From: Kiritimatiellia bacterium
Lineage (GTDB): Bacteria; Verrucomicrobiota; Kiritimatiellia; RFP12; UBA1067
Assembly (NCBI GenBank): GCA_017479035.1
Contig: JAFVCR010000137.1
Location: forward strand, 1 to 12,202
DNA length: 12,202 bases
Direction of reading: 5' to 3'
A program made the translations under genes and the position numbers. Positions 6,300 to 11,882 of the stretch are shown piece by piece. A model generated the notes under the pieces. The model was given only the letters and a program-made list of their open reading frames with translations, did not search any database and had not been told where the DNA came from. Within the stretch, counting starts at the first letter, position 1. Every line of letters starts with the position of its first letter.

Positions 6300-6767
6300 T
6301 TATTCGGCTGCAGGTGGCGGAGGAGGAGGAAGCGCGCCTCTGCCCTCGCCGCGCGGTCCGCGAGGCTGCGGGCGACGCCCTTTGAAACCTTCACCGCGCG
6401 GCCCGCGAGGACCGCGGAACCCTTCGCCGCGCGGCCCTTGCGGACGCTCGGGAAGGATGAAGCCCTTGCATTCGGGGCAGCAGGTGCACTTCTCAAGGCG
6501 CGGACGGCGGGGACGTGCCTCTTCCGGCGGAGGCAGCGGTTTGCCGCAGCACGTGCATGCAGGGCCACACTCGCACTTGTCACCGCACTTGCATGCAGCG
6601 GGAGCGACTGTTTCCTTGCCGCAGCACGTGCATGCAGGGCCGCAATCGCACGCCGCGCCACACTCGCACTTGTCACCGCACTTGCATCCGCAACCTGTCG
6701 CGGCAGATTCCTGCGCGAACATCGTGCCTGCCGCAAAAAGCGCGGCAATCATCAGCATCTTTTTCAT
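6300..6767 (-). CDS. Secreted Cys-rich metallothionein-like protein with Arg/Gly/Pro tail
   Basis: No named family is recognised. The 155-residue product begins with a classical signal peptide (MKKMLMIAALFAAGTMFAQ, cleavage likely after FA at 16-17 or just beyond). It then has two copies of a Cys motif, CKCGDKCECGAACDCGPAC (28-46) and the shorter CKCGDKCECGPACTCCGK (59-76), and a third small cluster CTCCPEC (94-100). There are 21 cysteines in all, mostly in CxC, CC or CxxxC spacing as in metallothioneins. From about 107 the tail is made of GPRGEGF-like units rich in Arg, Gly and Pro and ends in a run of seven prolines. Export suggests periplasmic or surface metal or thiol chemistry, unlike cytosolic metallothioneins. 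It is first in an operon with the sensor kinase and response regulator, with AGGAG eight bases before the ATG and an extended -10 upstream. The coding call is secure; function is inference. Confidence 0.85.
   Translation of the reverse strand: MKKMLMIAALFAAGTMFAQESAATGCGCKCGDKCECGAACDCGPACTCCGKETVAPAACKCGDKCECGPACTCCGKPLPPPEEARPRRPRLEKCTCCPECKGFILPERPQGPRGEGFRGPRGPRGEGFKGRRPQPRGPRGEGRGALPPPPPPAAE
6541..6594. repeat. Internal direct repeat, copy 1 (Cys-rich gene)
   Basis: These 54 bases recur at 6616-6687, where 18 extra bases (six codons, for CGAACD-like residues) are inserted. The near-identity at DNA level points to a recent in-frame duplication of the Cys module rather than slow convergence. 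Confidence 0.75.
6616..6687. repeat. Internal direct repeat, copy 2 (Cys-rich gene)
   Basis: This is the longer partner of 6541-6594, sharing its first ~26 bases (TTGCCGCAGCACGTGCATGC and on) and its last ~28 bases (through CACTCGCACTTGTCACCGCA). The difference is a multiple of three, so reading frame is kept. Confidence 0.75.
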
Positions 6768-6775
6768 TTTATCAT

Positions 6776-6780
6776 CTCCT
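6776..6780 (-). promoter_or_regulatory. Ribosome binding site of the Cys-rich gene
   Basis: AGGAG on the minus strand lies eight bases before the ATG at 6767 and supports that start, which also gives a well-formed signal peptide. Confidence 0.65.
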
Positions 6781-6824
6781 TGTTGTAATTTGTTTTTCGC
6801 CCACCATCCCCGGCGGACACTTGC

Positions 6825-6833
6825 ATTATAGCA
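6825..6833 (-). promoter_or_regulatory. Extended -10 promoter of the Cys-rich/two-component operon
   Basis: The minus strand reads TGCTATAAT, a perfect -10 with the TGn extension. The -35 position is poor (ACACAT at 17 bases), as is common for extended -10 promoters. Transcription would begin near 6818 with a leader of about 50 nt. No terminator is visible between the Mla operon stop (6885) and here, so read-through may add to expression. Confidence 0.5.
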
Positions 6834-6884
6834 AATTTCCGCACGCCATGTGTTAAATGAATGTTATGTTTTGCGATTTTCCGC

Positions 6885-7463
6885 TTACAGTTGCAATTTT
6901 GCCAATGCCTGGCGAATAGCCTTTGCGGCGGCCGATGAAAATGCCAACGAGAAATTGCCCGACGATGCATCGACTCTGCTTTCTCCGCACGCCGTCGCTA
7001 TCAATTTCCTAGAAGGCTTTGCAGTATCTACCGCTGCAATATCGACCTTCACCACGGCAAAGCGCGATGATGCCACGGTGCAGTCAAGTGCCACTTGCGT
7101 GAACACCGCCTCTATCGAAATGTCCGCAGCGGCGTTGGACGCAACTGGCAGCACATTGCCGAAGCGTCCATCCTCCGCTACTGCATCGGCAAGCGCGGCT
7201 TTCAACAATGCCGCAGGAGATGCCGCAAACTGGTTCACAGGATCGCGTGCGACCGTACCATCCGCGCGAAGTACTGTGATCGGTACATTGTCGAACGGCG
7301 CGGCCACGCTCACGGCACCGACCCTTGCGGTGCGCTGCGCCGCAACCGCGTGTTCCTGCTTGTCCGCGATTTGTATGGTCCATAGTTTCTGCGGCGGTTT
7401 CCCGCTTCCGCCGATGCAACCGCACAACCCTGCCACCGCAAGAAGCCAGATCATGTTTTTCAT
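6885..7463 (-). CDS. ABC-type transport auxiliary lipoprotein (PqiC/MCE-associated type)
   Basis: This 192-residue protein has a lipoprotein signal: MKNMIWLLAVAGLCGC with the likely lipidated Cys16 (L-C-G-C; Cys14 is less typical). The mature part resembles the ABC-transport auxiliary family (PF03886/COG3218). It has VGAVSVAAPFDNVPITVLRA, then a region with QFAASPAALLKAALADA, and ends in a helix FSSAAAKAIRQALAKL. Such lipoproteins sit in the outer membrane or periplasm and partner MCE-protein ABC transporters. It is the last gene of the Mla-type operon and starts 13 bases after the MCE gene ends. The chosen ATG has AAGGA nine bases upstream (7473-7477); the ATG at 7472 would have the site touching it. 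Family assignment rests partly on context. Confidence 0.8.
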   Translation of the reverse strand: MKNMIWLLAVAGLCGCIGGSGKPPQKLWTIQIADKQEHAVAAQRTARVGAVSVAAPFDNVPITVLRADGTVARDPVNQFAASPAALLKAALADAVAEDGRFGNVLPVASNAAADISIEAVFTQVALDCTVASSRFAVVKVDIAAVDTAKPSRKLIATACGESRVDASSGNFSLAFSSAAAKAIRQALAKLQL

Positions 7464-7476
7464 TTCTCGCATTCCT

Positions 7477-8262
7477 TCATCTAGTTTCGTCCAGCATTTG
7501 CACAGGCGCGCCGTGCAGCAACATTGCGGGATTGTCTCGCAATTCCCGTGCGAGTTCCCGTGCATTCTCCGCAGCCGAACGCACTGCATCAAGCGTCTCC
7601 GCAAGCGAACCTCCGCTCGTTTCAACGATTCCGTTCACGCCTTGCAGGAGAGTGCGCGTATCCTCCACAATCCCCGTAAGATTGCTCATCGCGCCGCCGA
7701 AATCCACCTTATTCATCTCGTCCACGAACTGCGTTAAACTCTGGCGCAGACTTTTCAGAAGCCCGGGATGCGAAGGCACGAATACGTTTGCCGGCCGCCA
7801 TCCCACGCGCTCCTCTGCGGTCTCCACCGGCGTGATGAAATTCATGTCGATGTGCGAGAGCCCGGTAACGCCGCTTGCGCTGACCTTCGCCCGCAACCCT
7901 TGCGCCACGAGATTGCGGATCTTTTCACGCGCCTGTTCGATGCCCGTCTCTGCCGGTGTAAACATTTTCGCGTTCAACGCCATCGAAACGTATATCTTCT
8001 GCTCGTCTGCCGCATCCACCCCGCCGTATTTCGCACCGATGAATGAAATCTCCCGCACATTGCCAACATGCACGCCGCGATAGTACACGCTGGATCCCAC
8101 GTCCAACCCGGACACGTCATCGTCGAAAAACGTCTCCGCGATGAATTCGTTTTTCTTCGCTCCCATTCCGCCAAGCCACACAAGCACCGCCGCGATCAGT
8201 GCTATGCCGCCCACGATGAAAAAACCGATCTTTGCGTAGTCGGGCTTGTTTCCCGTGCTCAT
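7477..8262 (-). CDS. mlaD: MlaD-type MCE-domain protein, lipid-transport substrate binding
   Basis: This 261-residue protein is anchored by one N-terminal helix (about 12-31, IGFFIVGGIALIAAVLVWLG). A single MCE domain follows (about 38-145) with FDDDVSGLDVGSSVYYRGVHVG, GLRAKVSASGVTGLSHIDMNF and an aromatic GWRP exit. A helical C-terminal segment (about 165-245) is probably the pore-lining or coiled part. MCE proteins form hexameric rings on the permease and carry phospholipids across the periplasm. The start overlaps the ATPase stop as ATGA, and AGGAG lies seven bases upstream (8270-8274). The protein is longer than E. coli MlaD (~180 residues) because of the C-terminal helices, a common variant outside Proteobacteria. 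Confidence 0.92.
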   Translation of the reverse strand: MSTGNKPDYAKIGFFIVGGIALIAAVLVWLGGMGAKKNEFIAETFFDDDVSGLDVGSSVYYRGVHVGNVREISFIGAKYGGVDAADEQKIYVSMALNAKMFTPAETGIEQAREKIRNLVAQGLRAKVSASGVTGLSHIDMNFITPVETAEERVGWRPANVFVPSHPGLLKSLRQSLTQFVDEMNKVDFGGAMSNLTGIVEDTRTLLQGVNGIVETSGGSLAETLDAVRSAAENARELARELRDNPAMLLHGAPVQMLDETR

Positions 8263-9011
8263 TTCACCTCTCCTCTCGCAAAAAATTCTCTCACGAACAT
8301 ATCCTCGCAACTGTCGCGCAAATCCTGCGGGCTTCCTTCCGCCACCATCGCATGGCGTGCACGATCGAACATCACGCATCGGTCGGCTATCTTGAAAATG
8401 CTGGGCAGTTCGTGCGTTACTATCACAAACGTCATCCCTTCGCGCTTGCGCAAATCCAATATCAAATCGTCGAGTGCGTTGCTCGTCAACGGGTCAAGCC
8501 CCGCAGACGGCTCGTCAAGGAAAAGTATCTCCGGCTCTAGCGCCATCGCACGTGCTATCGCCGCACGCTTCTTCATCCCGCCGGAAAGATCCCCAGGCAT
8601 CAAATCTGCGCTGTCCGCAAGCCCCACCAGGCCAAGCAACCGGCGTGCTTTTTCTTCACGTTCTTTGCGTTTGAGTTTGGTGAACTCCTCCAGCGGCAGC
8701 AGCACGTTCTCCAGCACGGACATCGAACCGAACAATGCCCCCGACTGGTACATCACACCTATCTTTGCCAGTATCTCGCGCCGGTTCGCCCAGGTCCATT
8801 CTCGCCCCGCCACCACCAGCCTTCCGGCCAGCACCGGGTTCAACCCGATGAGATGCTTCATCATTGTCGACTTGCCGCATCCGCTCCCGCCAAGCATCAC
8901 GAACACCTCTCCGCGTTTCACGGTGAACGACACGTCATGCAATATCGTCTTGCCGGGATAGCCCGCATCCACATGCTCCGCGATTATCAAATCATCTTCC
9001 GCCGATGCCAT
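8259..9011 (-). CDS. mlaF: MlaF-type ABC transporter ATPase
   Basis: This 250-residue nucleotide-binding subunit has Walker A GGSGCGKST (41-49), Q-loop Gln89 in VMYQSGALFGSMSVLENV, signature LSGGM (142-146), Walker B ILFLDEPSAGLD (162-173) and switch His200. The QSGALF sequence after the Q-loop is characteristic of the MlaF branch. It energises lipid transport by the permease and MCE subunits at the cytoplasmic face. The ATG at 9011 begins one base after the permease stop, with a G-rich stretch (GGGGGTG) from the end of the permease gene acting as ribosome site. The stop overlaps the MCE start by four bases. Confidence 0.95.
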   Translation of the reverse strand: MASAEDDLIIAEHVDAGYPGKTILHDVSFTVKRGEVFVMLGGSGCGKSTMMKHLIGLNPVLAGRLVVAGREWTWANRREILAKIGVMYQSGALFGSMSVLENVLLPLEEFTKLKRKEREEKARRLLGLVGLADSADLMPGDLSGGMKKRAAIARAMALEPEILFLDEPSAGLDPLTSNALDDLILDLRKREGMTFVIVTHELPSIFKIADRCVMFDRARHAMVAEGSPQDLRDSCEDMFVREFFARGEVK

Positions 9012-9012
9012 T

Positions 9013-9807
9013 TCACACCCCCAGCATGTAGCACGCCACGGCAAGCAACCCATCCGCCACGGCTATTGCGATTATTCCGCCAACCACGGCCGAAGTGGCC
9101 GCCACGCCCACGCCGTCTGCGGTTTTGCGCGTATGCATCCCCGCCGAACAACCCACCAGCCCCACCAACAGCCCAAACAACGCGCTTTTGCCTAACCCCA
9201 GCGAAATTGTAAACACGCCGCTGGCATCTGCCACATGCGTCCAGTATGCCACTGCGGGCACGTCCATCATCTGCAACACCAACATTCCTCCGGCTAGCCC
9301 TGCTATCTCCGCCGCAATCGTCAACAGCGGCATCGCAAGTATCGCCGCAAGCATTCGCGGCAGAACGAGGAATTTTACAGGATCGAGATTCATCGTCGTC
9401 AACGCATCCAGTTCCTCGTTCACAGTCATGGTTCCTATCTCCGCCGCAAACGCGCTTCCGCTCCTGCCCGCTAGAATTATCGCCGTCACAAGCGGCCCGA
9501 GTTCGCGGAAAAGCCCTATCGCTATCAAATCGGCCACATATATTTCCACGCCAAACTGCCGCAGGCTCGCCGCACTCTCGAACGCCAATATAAGCCCCAG
9601 CAGGAACCCTATCAACGTAGCGATCGGCAAGCCTTCGCAACCCGCGCGCTGGAACGCAAGCGCGGCATCCTTCAGCCGCAGAGACCTTGGCCGGACCACT
9701 AGCGACGCAAACGCGCACGCCGTCTCCCCCGTAAACGCCAACGCATCCCGCACCGCCGCCATGCCGCCGTGCGCATACTCTCCGACTTTTTGGAACATAC
9801 CCGCCAT
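9013..9807 (-). CDS. mlaE: MlaE-type ABC transporter permease
   Basis: This protein of about 264 residues is an integral membrane permease of the MlaE family (PF02405). It has the diagnostic blocks GLFRELGPLVTAIILAGRSG, EIGTMTVNEELDALTTMNLDP and FLVLPRMLA, followed by four or five hydrophobic segments to the C-terminus. It forms the inner-membrane channel of the lipid transporter and is first in the operon. The start is uncertain. A TATAAT lies at 9821-9816, so ATG 9813 would be upstream of the expected transcription start. ATG 9807 is eight bases past the -10 and could be leaderless, and ATG 9798 is possible. No good Shine-Dalgarno precedes any of them. Confidence 0.93.
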   Translation of the reverse strand: MAGMFQKVGEYAHGGMAAVRDALAFTGETACAFASLVVRPRSLRLKDAALAFQRAGCEGLPIATLIGFLLGLILAFESAASLRQFGVEIYVADLIAIGLFRELGPLVTAIILAGRSGSAFAAEIGTMTVNEELDALTTMNLDPVKFLVLPRMLAAILAMPLLTIAAEIAGLAGGMLVLQMMDVPAVAYWTHVADASGVFTISLGLGKSALFGLLVGLVGCSAGMHTRKTADGVGVAATSAVVGGIIAIAVADGLLAVACYMLGV

Positions 9808-9815
9808 TTGCATAC

Positions 9816-9844
9816 ATTATACCATTTCCCCTTCTTCTGCGCAA
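9816..9844 (-). promoter_or_regulatory. Promoter of the Mla-type operon
   Basis: On the minus strand TTGCGC, a 17-base spacer and a perfect TATAAT form a strong sigma-70 match. The -10 is two bases from the first in-frame ATG (9813) and eight from the second (9807). The message is therefore likely to have almost no leader. Confidence 0.6.
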
Positions 9845-9865
9845 CTGCCAAAATCCCTCCCACCC

Positions 9866-9920
9866 TGTGCACTGTGGGGACGCGGGCATCTCGCCCGCGG
9901 AGGATTTGCGGTTTGTAGTT
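9866..9920. repeat. 55-nt intergenic repeat, copy A
   Basis: This matches copy B (9944-9998) at 49 of 55 bases, with a period of 78. The core at 9881-9899 is a perfect seven-base inverted repeat, CGCGGGC/GCCCGCG with a five-base centre. Read on the minus strand it gives GRDARVPTVH. It looks like a dispersed intergenic palindromic element; the genome is needed to count copies. Confidence 0.75.
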
Positions 9921-9943
9921 CTTGCTAGCAATGTCAACCCCAC

Positions 9944-9998
9944 TGTGTACTGTGGGGACGCGGGCGTCTCGCTCGCGGAGGATTTGCCGTGTGCAGTT
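9944..9998. repeat. 55-nt intergenic repeat, copy B
   Basis: This is the partner of copy A. Its palindromic core (9959-9977) carries one mismatch, CGCGGGC against GCTCGCG. Its minus-strand reading is ERDARVPTVH. The right end overlaps the left arm of the inverted repeat at 9989-10031. Confidence 0.75.
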
Positions 9999-10031
9999 AT
10001 GGCCACAGCGCGACAACTGCAAACTGCACAC
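9989..10031. repeat. Inverted repeat, 10-base perfect arms
   Basis: GTGTGCAGTT (9989-9998) pairs exactly with AACTGCACAC (10022-10031) around a 23-base centre. It adjoins repeat copy B and may be the end of a composite element. No T-tract follows, so a terminator is unlikely. Confidence 0.5.
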
Positions 10032-10111
10032 TGAAAACCATTTCGGGTCATCCAAAAATCTGGGATAAGGGTGATCCCTCCGCAATGCAAAATCGCGCGG
10101 CAAATGCACTA

Positions 10112-10140
10112 TTGCCATTCGCCGCCGTATGTGGTATAAT
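10112..10140 (+). promoter_or_regulatory. Promoter of cstA
   Basis: TTGCCA (10112-10117), a 17-base spacer and perfect TATAAT (10135-10140) make the strongest promoter in the window. Transcription should start near 10147, giving a leader of roughly 16-20 nt that contains only the ribosome site. Confidence 0.75.
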
Positions 10141-10154
10141 TCCCGCCTGTTTTT

Positions 10155-10158
10155 GGAG
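10155..10158 (+). promoter_or_regulatory. Ribosome binding site of cstA
   Basis: GGAG lies seven bases before the ATG at 10166 and four before the ATG at 10163. The second ATG is preferred, though the two give proteins differing by one Met. Confidence 0.6.
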
Positions 10159-10165
10159 AAGAATG

Positions 10166-11878
10166 ATGAACTCATTGGCATTGTTGGGAATCTCGTCCGT
10201 CGTGTTGCTGTGCGGATATTTCCTATACTCGCGGATGCTTGCTAAAATGCTGGGCGTGGATGCGGCGCGTCCCACCCCTGCGCATACCCTGCGCGACGAC
10301 ATCGACTACGTCCCCGCGCATCCTGCGGTTCTTTTCGGCCATCATTTCGCCGCGATCGCCGGTGCGGGGCCGATAGTCGGGCCCGTCCTCGCGGCGGAAT
10401 TCGGATGGGCGAGCGTGGCGTTGTGGATACTGCTAGGCTGCGTATTCATCGGCGCGGCGCACGACATGATAGCCCTCTACCTCTCCGTCCGGCACGACGG
10501 CAAATCCATCGGCACCGTCATCGGCGAAATCCTCGGCCCCAAGGGACGCCTCCTGTTCCTTCTTTTCTGCTGGACTGCTCTGATACTCGTGGTGGCGGAG
10601 TTCACACGCCAGATCGCCGCCACGTTCACCACCAATCCCGAAATCGCCTCGGCGTCGCTCCTCTTCATTGCGGAGGCTGTGCTCTTCGGGCTTTGCGTGT
10701 ACCGCTTCAGGATGGGCGTTCTTCTCTCGTCGCTGGTGTTCGTGCCGCTGATGTTCGCGTTCGTGTGGATCGGCGGCCTGGTGCCGATAGACCTCGTGGC
10801 GTGGGGGCTTTCCCCCGATGCGGCAAGAACCGCATGGACTCTTGTCCTCCTCGCGTACTGTTTCTTCGCCTCGACCCTGCCCGTGTGGCTCCTCCTTCAG
10901 CCCCGCGACTACCTCAACGCCTATCTTCTCTACGCGATGATGGCTCTCGGCATCGCCGGAGTGCTGTTTGCGCATCCCGTGCTGCAGCTCGACGCGTTCA
11001 CATCCTTCACCGCGCCCGGACGCGGCGGCGTGCAGATGCTATTCCCCTTCCTTTTCGTGACCGTCGCCTGCGGCGCGTGCAGCGGTTTACACGCGCTCGT
11101 CGCAAGCGGCACCACGGCCAAACAGCTCGACACCGAAAAGAACATTCGCCTCGTCGGCTACGGCGCGATGCTCCTCGAAGGCCTCCTCGCCATGCTCGCG
11201 CTCATAGGCGTGGCGGCCACGTGGAACTCCGGAACCTACCTCGCCGCAATCCGCACCGTGGCGGAAGGCGGGCAGGGGGTGGAACCCGTGGAAATGTTTG
11301 CGGGTTCGCTCGCGGGCTTTTGCGCAAAGGTGTTTTCGTTCTTCGGCGCGGGGGCGGATGCTGCGGCGCAGGGCGTGGCTGTGGCCAAGAACTTCATGCT
11401 CCTTGCGGTGAGCGCGTTTCTCATGACGTCCGTCGATGCGGCCACGCGCCTTGCGAGATTCACATGGCAGGAGATGTTCCCGCTTGGAGAGAAGCCCTCC
11501 GCCGCGCGCAAAGCGGCGCACAACATGTATTCCGGCACGGCTCTCGTGGTGGCTCTCGTGGCGGTGCTGCTCCTCGCGAACCCGGAAACGGCTAAATCCC
11601 TCTGGAGCAATTTCGCCTCCGCAAACCAGCTTCTCGCCTCGCTGACGCTTTTCACGGCCACGCTCTGGCTCTACAAGAACAATAAAAACACGCTCGTCAC
11701 GCTCGTCCCGATGTGCTTCATGCTTGCGACGAGCCTCACGGCGGTGGTGCAGCTGCTCCTCAAGGGCACGGGCATTCTTTTTGCGAGCACGGCGGCGATA
11801 CTCGTCCTTGCCGTGTTCCTGCTCGTTTTCGGCGTCCGCAGCTTCCTCTCCCTCCGCCGCAGCAGACAGGATGTTTGA
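10166..11878 (+). CDS. cstA: CstA-family carbon starvation / pyruvate-peptide transporter (short form)
   Basis: This 570-residue polytopic membrane protein has hallmark CstA sequences. These are FGHHFAAIAGAGPIVGP (57-73), GAAHDMIALYLSVRHDGKSIG (96-116), TLPVWLLLQPRDYLNAYLLY (237-256), CGACSGLHALVASGTTAKQL (302-321), GYGAMLLEGLLA (331-342) and DAATRLARFTWQE (424-436). CstA proteins import peptides or pyruvate and are often induced when carbon runs short. E. coli CstA has about 700 residues; the shorter length here, with fewer inter-helix insertions and a trimmed C-terminus, is seen in anaerobe versions. The start follows directly from the promoter and ribosome site, which excludes an in-frame upstream extension to 9989. 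The gene is clearly GC-richer than its neighbours (about 65% in a sampled stretch against about 50% in the yggS region), with frequent CTC and GCC codons, perhaps from high expression or transfer. Confidence 0.95.
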   Translation: MNSLALLGISSVVLLCGYFLYSRMLAKMLGVDAARPTPAHTLRDDIDYVPAHPAVLFGHHFAAIAGAGPIVGPVLAAEFGWASVALWILLGCVFIGAAHDMIALYLSVRHDGKSIGTVIGEILGPKGRLLFLLFCWTALILVVAEFTRQIAATFTTNPEIASASLLFIAEAVLFGLCVYRFRMGVLLSSLVFVPLMFAFVWIGGLVPIDLVAWGLSPDAARTAWTLVLLAYCFFASTLPVWLLLQPRDYLNAYLLYAMMALGIAGVLFAHPVLQLDAFTSFTAPGRGGVQMLFPFLFVTVACGACSGLHALVASGTTAKQLDTEKNIRLVGYGAMLLEGLLAMLALIGVAATWNSGTYLAAIRTVAEGGQGVEPVEMFAGSLAGFCAKVFSFFGAGADAAAQGVAVAKNFMLLAVSAFLMTSVDAATRLARFTWQEMFPLGEKPSAARKAAHNMYSGTALVVALVAVLLLANPETAKSLWSNFASANQLLASLTLFTATLWLYKNNKNTLVTLVPMCFMLATSLTAVVQLLLKGTGILFASTAAILVLAVFLLVFGVRSFLSLRRSRQDV

Positions 11879-11882
11879 CAGA

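Noticed and set aside
6303..6450. Collagen triple-helix domain in the Cys-rich protein
   Set aside because: The Gly spacing does not keep a strict Gly-X-Y period for more than a few units.
6267..6788. Long plus-strand open frames over the Cys-rich gene
   Set aside because: They are shadows created by repetitive GC-rich DNA; the minus-strand frame has the signal peptide, ribosome site, promoter and ordered Cys pattern.
7325..8083. 252-codon plus-strand open frame
   Set aside because: It is antisense to the MCE and lipoprotein genes, which have clear family motifs.
9866..9998. CRISPR array
   Set aside because: Only two imperfect 55-base repeats with one 23-base gap and internal palindromes; no array periodicity and no cas genes.
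9699..10181. Coding region reading RDARVPTVH twice on the minus strand
   Set aside because: The frame crosses the intergenic repeats and the start of the permease in another frame; the peptide repeat is a by-product of the DNA repeats.
10405..11595. 396-codon Arg/His-rich open frame inside cstA
   Set aside because: It is an out-of-frame reading of GC-rich cstA; extreme Arg/Ala/Gly content and no domain.
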